From contig CAZTYW010000081.1 of assembly GCA_964617695.1 (NCBI GenBank), forward strand, positions 1-7,167: a DNA stretch of 7,167 nucleotides. The letters are read 5' to 3'. This document shows positions 1-5,286 of the stretch, piece by piece; position 1 is the stretch's first letter, and each line of letters begins with the position of its first letter. The notes under the pieces were generated by a model. That model ran no database searches, was not told where the DNA came from, and saw only the letters and a program-made list of their open reading frames with translations. The translations under genes and the position numbers were made by a program. This DNA comes from CAZTYW01 sp964617695 (GTDB lineage: Bacteria; Chloroflexota; Dehalococcoidia; UBA2247; RBG-13-53-26).

Positions 1-317
1 AAGCTGCCATCATCAAAACCGAGATTCTGCGCATCCATTTTGAGTACGTTGACGCCCTCACCCCCTCTTAAAGCCTTTTCACGGGCTCTGCGTAACCCCG
101 CTCCAGACGTGTCCACTCCTGTGATCCTGATGCGCCGATCTCGTTCCCAGATACGAAGCATTTCGTTTCCGGTACCGACTCCGACACACAACAGCCTGTC
201 ACCGTCCTCGAACTGGAACTTGTTGACGCATGTCTCCTGCAGCCGACCGTAAGAACTGATCTGGGCTGTGGTGAAATCATAAACAGGGTTGTACACAAAG
301 TTGAAGTAGGACTGCAT
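1..317 (-). CDS. Class I SAM-dependent methyltransferase, N-terminal part (3' end outside window)
   Basis: The reading frame is open from here to the window edge. About 105 residues are visible and the protein continues beyond position 1. The SAM-binding motif I is clear (LLCVGVGTGNE, about residues 47-57), followed by an acidic strand end (ITGVDTSGAGLRRAREKA) that would hold the ribose hydroxyls, and by KMDAQNLGFDDGS, the usual motif-II region of UbiE/Methyltransf_11-type enzymes. The methyl acceptor cannot be told from this part. I chose ATG 317 because GGGAG lies 8 bases before it; an in-frame ATG at 338 is also possible (seven more residues, MGLGARL) but has no visible ribosome binding site, and a stop at 360-362 closes the frame upstream. 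The gene is separated from aroF by about 580 bases and has its own promoter at 444-473. Family assignment is confident; substrate is unknown. Confidence 0.85.
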   Translation of the reverse strand, partial: MQSYFNFVYNPVYDFTTAQISSYGRLQETCVNKFQFEDGDRLLCVGVGTGNEMLRIWERDRRIRITGVDTSGAGLRRAREKALRGGEGVNVLKMDAQNLGFDDGS

Positions 318-443
318 CAACCTGGCTCCCAAGCCCATGACACACCAAGCTAGCTGAAATTACCTGCACACAGCATGAGACCGCCTCGTGGCGAGAGCGA
401 ATGTGGCCTATCGTCTCAGTCATGTGCCATTCCAGACGCAAGT

Positions 444-473
444 CATATACCACTCATGCCTGCGCTATGTCAA
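444..473 (-). promoter_or_regulatory. Sigma-70-type promoter for the methyltransferase gene
   Basis: On the minus strand a perfect TTGACA (-35, positions 473-468) is followed after 18 bases by TATATG (-10, 449-444, four of six consensus bases). Transcription would start near 437, giving a leader of roughly 100-120 bases before the methyltransferase ATG. The -35 box is overlapped by the palindrome at 471-487. The placement directly upstream of an otherwise promoterless gene supports the call; no transcript data are available. Confidence 0.5.
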
Positions 474-487
474 TTGTGCCACAATTG
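471..487. promoter_or_regulatory. Perfect 17-bp palindrome overlapping the -35 box (operator candidate)
   Basis: CAATTGTG, one central base (C), then CACAATTG form a perfect 8+1+8 inverted repeat. It shares three bases with the TTGACA box of the methyltransferase promoter, so a dimeric repressor bound here would block RNA polymerase. The protein is unknown; the MarR regulator encoded at 2001-2522 is one candidate, but the site does not resemble the repeats near marR and aroF, so a regulator encoded elsewhere is as likely. Confidence 0.45.
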
Positions 488-609
488 TAACACGATCTTA
501 ACCAGACGAATACTCCCCGCGCGCAACCTTTCGGTTCTGCACTGCTCGACCCGACACCGCCAACAGGAGGGGCAATCGAGGAAATGACGCGGCATCCCAG
601 CCTGCGGGT

Positions 610-632
610 GCCACCGTCCGCCGCCCGGTGGC
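610..632. other. GC-rich hairpin in the gene-free stretch
   Basis: GCCACCG (610-616) and CGGTGGC (626-632) form a perfect 7-bp stem with a 9-base loop. On the plus strand it is followed by a pyrimidine run (TCTCTGT); on the minus strand no T run follows. It could help end aroF transcription or be part of a small structured RNA, but there is no further support for either. Confidence 0.3.
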
Positions 633-890
633 TCTCTGTAGCCCAAAACACTGATGGCACTCGCCCCACCTTTAGACAGAAGACCAAACACGGAGCGCCA
701 GCAAGAGCAACGCGGTTGTGCCGGAGCAGTGACAGGACTTGAGGGACTTCAGAGGGCCACGAAAGTACGCGTGCAGTCAACGCGTGCCGGTGCGGGAGAA
801 AGAAAGCCAGCCAGGGCGCGCCGACAGAGGCAACTCCTGGAGGGAATTCAGGCGGACCGTCTCGCATAGGCAGGAATCACGGCTGTTCGG

Positions 891-916
891 TCAGGCGCTC
901 AGCCTGATGAGAGCGC
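891..916 (-). terminator. Overlapping hairpins just after aroF (weak terminator candidate)
   Basis: Two mutually exclusive stems lie 3 bases beyond the aroF stop codon: GCGCTC (895-900) with GAGCGC (911-916), loop of 10; and TCAGGC (891-896) with GCCTGA (902-907), loop of 5. Neither is followed by a T run on the minus strand, so this is not a textbook intrinsic terminator. Position is the main argument. Confidence 0.3.
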
Positions 917-918
917 GT

Positions 919-1935
919 CTATATGTATCTGCCTATCGATTTGGCGATGGACTTTAGCTCCTTCATCAATCTGGAGAAGTCCGACGTAGTGAGCGATTGC
1001 AGGCCGTCCACCAGGGCTTCTTTTGGATTGGGGTGGACTTCGATGAGAAGACCGTCGGCCCCCGCGGCCACGGCTGCTTTGGCCAGCGCCGGCACCAGCG
1101 AGTAGTGACCGGCGCAATGGCTGGGATCGACGATTATGGGCAAGTGACTGAACTTCTTGATCACCGGAATGGAGGAGATATCAAGCGAGAAGCGGGCAGT
1201 GTCTTCAAACGTCCTGATGCCCCTCTCGCACAGGATGACCTGGTTGTTGCCCTCTCTCAGCAGGTAGTCTGCAGCGGTGAGCCATTCGGTAACAGTACAG
1301 GAGAAAGCCCGCTTCAGGACTACAGGGCACTTGCTCTTGCCGATCCTGGTCAGGAGGGGGAAGTTCTGCATGTTGCGAGCCCCGACCTGGAGAATGTCCG
1401 CGTACTTTAACACCAGACCGACGTCATGGGGCTCCACCACCTCAGTGACTACCGGCAGGCCAAACCCTTCCCTGGCCCGGGCCAGTAATTCCAGACCAGC
1501 CTTCTCCAGACCCTGAAAGGCGAAGGGGGAGGTCCTGGGCTTGAAAGCGCCACCGCGAAGAAAGCTGGCCCCAGATTCTTTGACCACGCTGGCCGCCTCC
1601 ATGAGCTGTTCCTCGCCCTCAACAGCACACGGGCCGGCCATGATTACTACCCGCTGCCCTCCGATCTCAATTCCGTTGACAGAAAATACGCTGTCCTCGG
1701 CCTTGAACTCGCGTGAGGCCAGTTTGTAAGGCTTCATGATCCGGGCCACATTCTCCACCCCGGGGAGCACCGCGAAGATGTCGATAGGCAACTGCCCCGT
1801 GATGCTGCCCAGGATGGCCACCACTGTCTTGTCAGTGCCGAGGTTCAACTGCACTTCCAGGCCCAGCGACCTGGCCCGCTCGACCACGGCGTCTACCTCT
1901 TCCGGCGTTGCGCCCTTTCTCATGTCAACTATCAT
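919..1935 (-). CDS. aroF: 3-deoxy-7-phosphoheptulonate (DAHP) synthase, type I-beta with N-terminal ferredoxin-like domain
   Basis: This cytosolic enzyme condenses phosphoenolpyruvate with erythrose 4-phosphate to DAHP, the first step of the shikimate pathway to aromatic amino acids. The 338 residues match the usual length of the Thermotoga-like form: a ferredoxin-like regulatory domain (about 1-70) and a TIM barrel (about 80-338). Visible motifs are GPCAVE (101-106), FLRGGAFKPRTSP (125-137), GARNMQNF (185-192), ILCERGIRTFE (234-244), VDPSHCAGH (269-277) and EVHPNPKEALVDG (299-311). By comparison with the family, C103, H273, E299 and D310 are the metal ligands, all present. The family's LKRG motif reads LKRA (207-210). 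AGGTG lies 9 bases before ATG 1935. It follows marR by 65 bases, probably in the same transcript. In enzymes of this type the N-terminal domain allows feedback control by Tyr or Phe; which one applies here cannot be read from sequence. Confidence 0.95.
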   Translation of the reverse strand: MIVDMRKGATPEEVDAVVERARSLGLEVQLNLGTDKTVVAILGSITGQLPIDIFAVLPGVENVARIMKPYKLASREFKAEDSVFSVNGIEIGGQRVVIMAGPCAVEGEEQLMEAASVVKESGASFLRGGAFKPRTSPFAFQGLEKAGLELLARAREGFGLPVVTEVVEPHDVGLVLKYADILQVGARNMQNFPLLTRIGKSKCPVVLKRAFSCTVTEWLTAADYLLREGNNQVILCERGIRTFEDTARFSLDISSIPVIKKFSHLPIIVDPSHCAGHYSLVPALAKAAVAAGADGLLIEVHPNPKEALVDGLQSLTTSDFSRLMKELKSIAKSIGRYI

Positions 1936-1951
1936 GGCATGTTACACCTGG

Positions 1952-1963
1952 CATGAACGTTAC
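1952..1963. promoter_or_regulatory. 12-bp element in the aroF leader, matching one upstream of marR
   Basis: CATGAACGTTAC lies 17 bases before the aroF start codon, in the 65-base marR-aroF gap. It matches CATGAACGTAAC at 2575-2586, upstream of marR, in 11 of 12 positions and in the same orientation. GTTAC also occurs at 1941-1945, so the local sequence holds two GTTAC units 18 bp apart. A binding site for the adjacent MarR protein is the simplest idea, but the element is not itself a good palindrome, unlike most MarR sites. Confidence 0.3.
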
Positions 1964-2000
1964 AGACTCTGCAGCAGAAGACCGCGGCAGAGCAGAGTGG

Positions 2001-2522
2001 CTACGTGGCACCGACTACACTCAGCAACCCGGGGACACCGGTGGTCAGCGGAAAGGGCTCTGTTCTCATGCCCAACTCCTTGAGAGAACAGTCACGGACC
2101 TTCTTTAGCAGGCCGTCGAGCTGCTTCGTCTCGCCCTCAGTGAGACAGGATCTAAGCACCTTGTGTGTCTGGCCCAGCCCCGACCGCAATGCCTGCTTCA
2201 GCAGCTCTTCCCCTTTGGGCTGCATCCTTATCTTGACAACCCGCTGGTCCTTCCTGCTTCTGACCTTTTTCACATAGCCGGCCCTCTGCATCCGAGATAG
2301 GAGTGCAGAAGCACTGTGCTTTTCCCGGAACATGTAGGAGGCTATCTGACCCGGCGTCAAAGGCGCTTTGCTCAAGCTCAGAATGGTCAGTACATCGATT
2401 TGAGCCAGCGTAGTCTCCCGCTTGTCAAGCTCCACTTCCATGACTTTATAGATGGCTTCCCAGGCCTGGCGCAATCGCACCCACGCCACGAGAACCGGAT
2501 CAGGAAGCTCCCAGTCATACAT
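2001..2522 (-). CDS. MarR-family winged helix-turn-helix transcriptional regulator
   Basis: The 173-residue protein shows the MarR fold: N-terminal dimerisation helix (about 8-34), the helix-turn-helix (about 38-82, with LTPGQIASYM and the recognition helix around KHSASALLSRMQRAG), and a wing with the family's charged hairpin (VRSRKDQRVVKIRM, 87-100, containing the D-x-R pair), then long C-terminal dimerisation helices (103-150). MarR proteins are dimers that usually repress their own and neighbouring genes and release DNA on binding small, often aromatic, ligands. About 23 residues after the last helix (GMRTEPFPLTTGVPG onward) are extra relative to the usual 140-150. A strong ribosome binding site (GGAGGAG, 6 bases before ATG) fixes the start. 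It lies 65 bases ahead of aroF, so control of aromatic biosynthesis is plausible but inferred. Confidence 0.9.
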   Translation of the reverse strand: MYDWELPDPVLVAWVRLRQAWEAIYKVMEVELDKRETTLAQIDVLTILSLSKAPLTPGQIASYMFREKHSASALLSRMQRAGYVKKVRSRKDQRVVKIRMQPKGEELLKQALRSGLGQTHKVLRSCLTEGETKQLDGLLKKVRDCSLKELGMRTEPFPLTTGVPGLLSVVGAT

Positions 2523-2528
2523 TTCGAT

Positions 2529-2535
2529 CTCCTCC
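2529..2535 (-). promoter_or_regulatory. Strong ribosome binding site of marR
   Basis: GGAGGAG ends 6 bases before the ATG at 2522, within a purine-rich run. It is among the best Shine-Dalgarno sequences in the window and decides the start of the MarR protein. Confidence 0.75.
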
Positions 2536-2574
2536 CTCCCTCGAAGTTGTTACAGGACATCGCTCCCCCTTGCC

Positions 2575-2586
2575 CATGAACGTAAC
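2575..2586. promoter_or_regulatory. 12-bp element in the marR leader, matching one upstream of aroF
   Basis: CATGAACGTAAC lies about 25-35 bases downstream of the expected marR transcription start and about 50 bases before its ATG. It is the partner of the element at 1952-1963 (11 of 12 identical). A repressor bound here would act as a roadblock to marR transcription, which fits autoregulation, a common MarR behaviour. No protein-binding evidence exists. Confidence 0.3.
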
Positions 2587-2616
2587 CGTCACCTCGACAG
2601 TGTACGTTGTGGCGAT

Positions 2617-2643
2617 ATTATAGCATAAGACAATCGGTGTCAA
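2617..2643 (-). promoter_or_regulatory. Promoter of the marR-aroF unit
   Basis: On the minus strand TTGACA (2643-2638) is followed by an extended -10, TGCTATAAT, with perfect TATAAT at 2622-2617. The spacing of 15 is short; TAATAT two bases further on gives a spacing of 17, and the extended -10 may compensate. Transcription would start near 2610, leaving a leader of about 90 bases before marR. A small inverted repeat TTAT-AGC-ATAA (2618-2628) overlaps the -10 and could be a regulator half-site pair. Confidence 0.6.
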
Positions 2644-2710
2644 CGGAAAGTCCCAGGCGAAAACAGATTCCTGCGCACGACCCAGCCCCACCCTGATGCA
2701 CAGCCGAACA

Positions 2711-2722
2711 TACCGCGCGGTA
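2711..2722. repeat. Perfect 12-bp palindrome downstream of the protease gene
   Basis: TACCGCGCGGTA is fully self-complementary and lies about 24 bases past the protease stop codon and upstream of the marR promoter. As RNA it could only form a short stem (TACC/GGTA around GCGC) and no T run follows, so it is a poor terminator. It may be a protein site or chance. Confidence 0.3.
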
Positions 2723-2745
2723 ACCGACGCGGGTCAGGTAGAAGA

Positions 2746-4022
2746 CTACATTCCCAGCTCGGCACGAGTGTGAATGAACGACAGCAGGTTATCGCGCGCC
2801 ACCATGCCAATCACGTTGCTGTTTTCCACAACCGGCAACTGGTTTACGTCTTCGGCAGTCATCAACTGGAGCACGTCAGAAAGGTCCTGGCCAGACGGTA
2901 CCCACTTGAGCTTGTCCATGGGAGTCATCACGTCTNNNNNNNNNNNNNNNNNNNNNNNNNNNNNNNNNNNNNNNNNNNNNNNNNNNNNNNNNNNNNNNNN
3001 NNNNNNNNNNNNNNNNNNNNNNNNNNNNNNNNNNNAAGGTCCTGGCCAGACGGTACCCACTTGAGCTTGTCCATGGGAGTCATCACGTCTGCTACCCGCT
3101 TGGTTGACCAGCGATCACGCGGTACGGCCTTCAAATTGTGCATCGTCACCAAACCCAGGGCCCGGCTGTTCTCCACTACCGGGAAGCAGCGCCGTCCTGC
3201 CGGCAAAATGTGTTCTTGCACCAGGCGCTCCACAGTCAGATCGGGAGACACGGTCTGGCAGTCGCGCACCATGACCTCGCCGACCGTATGACCCCGAAGC
3301 TGGTCCTGCAATGCCAACTGTCGGTAGCTGCCGACCGCGGCATTCTCCAGGAACCAGCCGATAAAGGCCAGCCACAGACCAGTTATCCAGTTGCCGAAGA
3401 AGATCAGGAAGATCCCGCCAAAGATCAGGAGATAGCCTATGGCCCTGCCTACGGCCGAGGCGTTCCTGGTGGCATTGCGCAGGCTGCCGGACCTCCACCA
3501 CAGGACCGACCGCAGCACGCGCCCTCCATCCAGAGGGAACCCGGGCAGCAGGTTAAACACCGCAAGCACCACGTTGATCCACCCAAGCCACAGGGACAGG
3601 GCTGCCACGGGCTCATTGACGTTCCTGACGGCAAACCAGATGCCCCAGAATACTCCTCCTATGACAAGACTGGTCAGCGGTCCCGACAGAGCCACACGAA
3701 ATTCTACGCCTGGCTCCTCGGGCTCCTTGGTTATCCTGGAAACGCCGCCCAATATGAACAGAGTTATCGAGTGAATTGGTATGCCTGCCGCTGTCGCCAC
3801 CAGGCTGTGTGCCAGCTCATGCACCAGCACCGACGCGAAGAAGAGTAAGCTGGTCGCCAGGCCGGTGATTACGTAAGTCGAGGTGCTCCAGCCTGGATAC
3901 GCATCGGGAAAGAAGAAGTCCGCCAGGGACCAGGTCACCAGGCCGAATATGATGAACCAGGACCAGTGCAGCCTGACAGATATGCCGAAGAACCTGCCCA
4001 GAGGTATCCCGCCCGTAAACAT
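2746..4022 (-). CDS. M50 (site-2) membrane metalloprotease with two CBS domains, split by an assembly gap
   Basis: This is an intramembrane zinc protease that cleaves substrates inside the membrane, as in SpoIVFB/Rip3-like M50B proteins. After the artefact at 2936-3035 is resolved it is 373 residues. The zinc motif HELAH is at 68-72, at the end of a hydrophobic segment (about 49-72), and the third ligand is in LLPGFPLDGGRVL (D165). Other hydrophobic segments lie near 20-38, 111-134, 141-162 and 193-227. Two CBS domains follow (about 247-300 and 310-369; each shows PVVENS), which in relatives bind adenine nucleotides and tune activity. Start ATG 4022 is preferred: GGGGGAGG lies just before it and MFTGGIPLGRFFGI is the family's usual beginning; an ATG at 4064 adds 14 unlikely residues. 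The 3' part (2746-2883) is in another frame only because the artefact is 155 bp long. Substrate unknown. Confidence 0.9.
2881..2935. repeat. 55-bp copy on the left of the N gap
   Basis: These 55 bases are identical to 3036-3090 and code for the same protease segment (DVMTPMDKLKWVPSGQDL). One of the two copies is an artefact of contig joining rather than a biological repeat. Confidence 0.9.
2936..3035. other. Assembly gap of exactly 100 N
   Basis: A run of 100 N, the conventional length for a scaffold gap of unknown size. It sits between two identical 55-bp copies. Deleting the gap and one copy joins the second CBS domain in frame, so the real gap length is probably zero or less. Confidence 0.97.
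3036..3090. repeat. 55-bp copy on the right of the N gap
   Basis: Identical base for base to 2881-2935. The identity begins exactly at the edge of the N run in this copy and ends exactly at its edge in the other, as expected for two contigs sharing a 55-mer end. Confidence 0.9.
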
Positions 4023-4140
4023 GACCTCCCCCTTTGTCCGACTCCTTTCCCAAGATCGGCACAATCACTTGAAAGAACGCTGCATCGCGCTCCGCCTGCC
4101 ACGGGCCTATTGCGCGCCCCGATTGCAGACCTCCCAAACC

Positions 4141-4174
4141 AGTATAGTCTGAATCAGGTTACCAGCCGGTTACC
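4141..4174 (-). promoter_or_regulatory. Candidate regulated promoter of the protease gene with direct repeats
   Basis: On the minus strand a -10-like TATACT (4146-4141) has no good -35 at 16-18 bases. Instead a 7-bp direct repeat, GGTTACC on the plus strand (GGTAACC on the minus strand), occurs at 4157-4163 and 4168-4174, with an 11-bp period, one helical turn, covering the -35 region. This is the arrangement of an activator-dependent promoter. The start would be near 4134, about 112 bases before the ATG at 4022. Inference from pattern only. Confidence 0.35.
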
Positions 4175-4222
4175 ACGGGTAAAGAAAAGATTCAAGAAAG
4201 GTTTAGTTAGGGATAGCCAAGC

Positions 4223-4247
4223 GGGCCGGCCGGAACTCAACCAGCCC
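4223..4247 (-). terminator. GC-rich hairpin directly after amrS
   Basis: Right after the amrS stop, the minus strand reads GGGCTGG, an 11-base loop, then CCGGCCC, giving a 7-bp stem with one G-U pair. A clearly T-rich stretch comes only some 20 bases later (around 4182-4203), so it is not a classical intrinsic terminator, but it is placed where one is expected at the end of the korA-korB-amrS unit. Confidence 0.35.
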
Positions 4248-5279
4248 CTAGTCGAGACCCACACCATCTATCTCAGCACCGCAGCGAAAGCACCTCCCGC
4301 CATCGGTCTTGCTCTCAAGCAACATGTGGCCGCGGCGCCGAAGCAACAGGGTGCCGCAATTGTAACACCAGGTATTCTCTCCCTCGCTCCCTGGCACATT
4401 TCCCTCGTAGACGTAGCGCAGCCCCGCTTCTAGACCGATCTGGCGCGCACTGCGCAAAGCATCGAGGGGCGTCTGCGGCAGATGTTCCAGGTCATAGGCA
4501 GGATAAAAGCGACTGATATGCCACGGGGTGGAAACCCCCAGTTCCTGCGCAACAAAGGAGGCCACGTTCCGCAGGTTGTCCTCGGAGTCGTTCAGGGTAG
4601 GAATAATCAGCGTGGTGACTTCAAGCCAGATACTCAGCCTCTTCATCAGCTTGAGCGTATCGAGTACGGGTTGCAGCTTGGCCCCCGCCAGCTTGCGGTA
4701 GAAACGATCGTCAAAGCTCTTGAGGTCCACGTTGGCCGCCGTGAGGTAGGGCTGTATCGTCTCCAGCGCCTCGCCGGTCATGTAGCCGTTGGTGACGAAG
4801 ACATTCTTCAGACCAGCCTGCTCACCAAGCCTGGCCGTGTCATAGGCATACTCAAAGAAGATGGTTGGCTCCGTATATGTGTAGGAAAGGCTCTGGCACC
4901 CTTCCTGCTGGGCCCGAGCCACAATCGTTTCCGGATAAAGGTCCTGCCCCCAGATTGAGCCCCCCTCACGCAACACCTGGGAGATGTGCCAGTTCTGGCA
5001 GAAGCGGCAATGAAAGTTGCAGCCGGCGGTGGCTATGGAGTAGGTCGTGCTTCCCGGATAGAAGTGAAACAAAGGCTTCTTTTCCACCGGGTCTACGCCG
5101 TGAGAATTGCTCTTGCCATAGGCATGGGTGAGCAGCATGCCTCGCTGGTTCTCACGAACGAGGCAGACACCCCTCTTCCCATCCCTGATGCGGCAGCGGT
5201 GAGCACATAGCTTGCACCTCACCTTATCACCGTTCAGGCGTTCATACAGCATAGCCTCCTTTAATGGCGGCGGTCCCAT
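4248..5279 (-). CDS. amrS: AmmeMemoRadiSam system radical SAM enzyme
   Basis: A 343-residue radical SAM protein. The CxxxCxxC motif that binds the catalytic 4Fe-4S cluster is AGCNFHCRFC (86-94, C87, C91, C94). It has the family's N-terminal cysteine set CKLCAHRC with a further GVC (22-39), the conserved stretch KKPLFHFYPGS (68-77), TEPTIF (136-141), and a C-terminal zinc-ribbon-like pair CYNC (305-308) and CFRC (330-333). These features match AmrS, named for its genomic association with AMMECR1 and Memo domain proteins; its reaction and substrate are not established to my knowledge. Older databases often call it a pyruvate formate-lyase activating enzyme, which is misleading. It follows korB by 7 bases, so is probably co-transcribed. 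Start 5279 keeps the KEAMLYE stretch typical of relatives; ATG 5252, with AAAGGAGG two bases upstream, is an alternative. No AMMECR1 or Memo gene lies in the window. Confidence 0.9.
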   Translation of the reverse strand: MGPPPLKEAMLYERLNGDKVRCKLCAHRCRIRDGKRGVCLVRENQRGMLLTHAYGKSNSHGVDPVEKKPLFHFYPGSTTYSIATAGCNFHCRFCQNWHISQVLREGGSIWGQDLYPETIVARAQQEGCQSLSYTYTEPTIFFEYAYDTARLGEQAGLKNVFVTNGYMTGEALETIQPYLTAANVDLKSFDDRFYRKLAGAKLQPVLDTLKLMKRLSIWLEVTTLIIPTLNDSEDNLRNVASFVAQELGVSTPWHISRFYPAYDLEHLPQTPLDALRSARQIGLEAGLRYVYEGNVPGSEGENTWCYNCGTLLLRRRGHMLLESKTDGGRCFRCGAEIDGVGLD

Positions 5280-5286
5280 GTCCCTG

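Larger units (their letters stand above)
339..918. other. Gene-free stretch between aroF and the methyltransferase gene
   Basis: About 580 bases hold no convincing gene. Open frames here (for example 454-867 minus) have arginine-, serine- and proline-rich translations with no recognisable domain and no good ribosome binding site. What can be seen: a candidate promoter with an overlapping palindrome near the methyltransferase (444-487), a 7-bp-stem GC-rich hairpin at 610-632, an 8-bp direct repeat ACGCGTGC at 767-774 and 780-787, overlapping hairpins just after the aroF stop (891-916), and in the methyltransferase leader a long-range inverted repeat TGAGAC/GTCTCA at 376-381 and 413-418. No tRNA cloverleaf or recognised riboswitch was found by eye. 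Confidence 0.6.

Noticed and set aside
454..867. 137-codon open frame on the minus strand in the aroF-methyltransferase interval
   Set aside because: Composition is rich in Arg, Ser, Pro and Cys with no domain or plausible ribosome binding site, and it runs through a likely promoter and palindrome; long frames arise by chance in GC-rich DNA.
2881..3090. Genuine tandem duplication within the CBS domain
   Set aside because: Exact 55-bp identity bounded by the edges of a standard 100-N gap, and perfect frame restoration on collapse, fit an assembly artefact far better.
3138..3848. 236-codon plus-strand open frame
   Set aside because: It lies fully antisense to the protease gene, whose catalytic and CBS motifs are unmistakable; the plus-strand translation is Gln- and Pro-rich without recognisable features.
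4482..4958. 158-codon plus-strand open frame
   Set aside because: Antisense shadow of amrS.
4248..5279. Pyruvate formate-lyase activating enzyme
   Set aside because: The cysteine spacing CxxxCxxC is shared, but the N-terminal CxxC set, KKPLFHFYPGS and the C-terminal CxxC pairs fit the AmrS family, and no glycyl radical enzyme gene is nearby.
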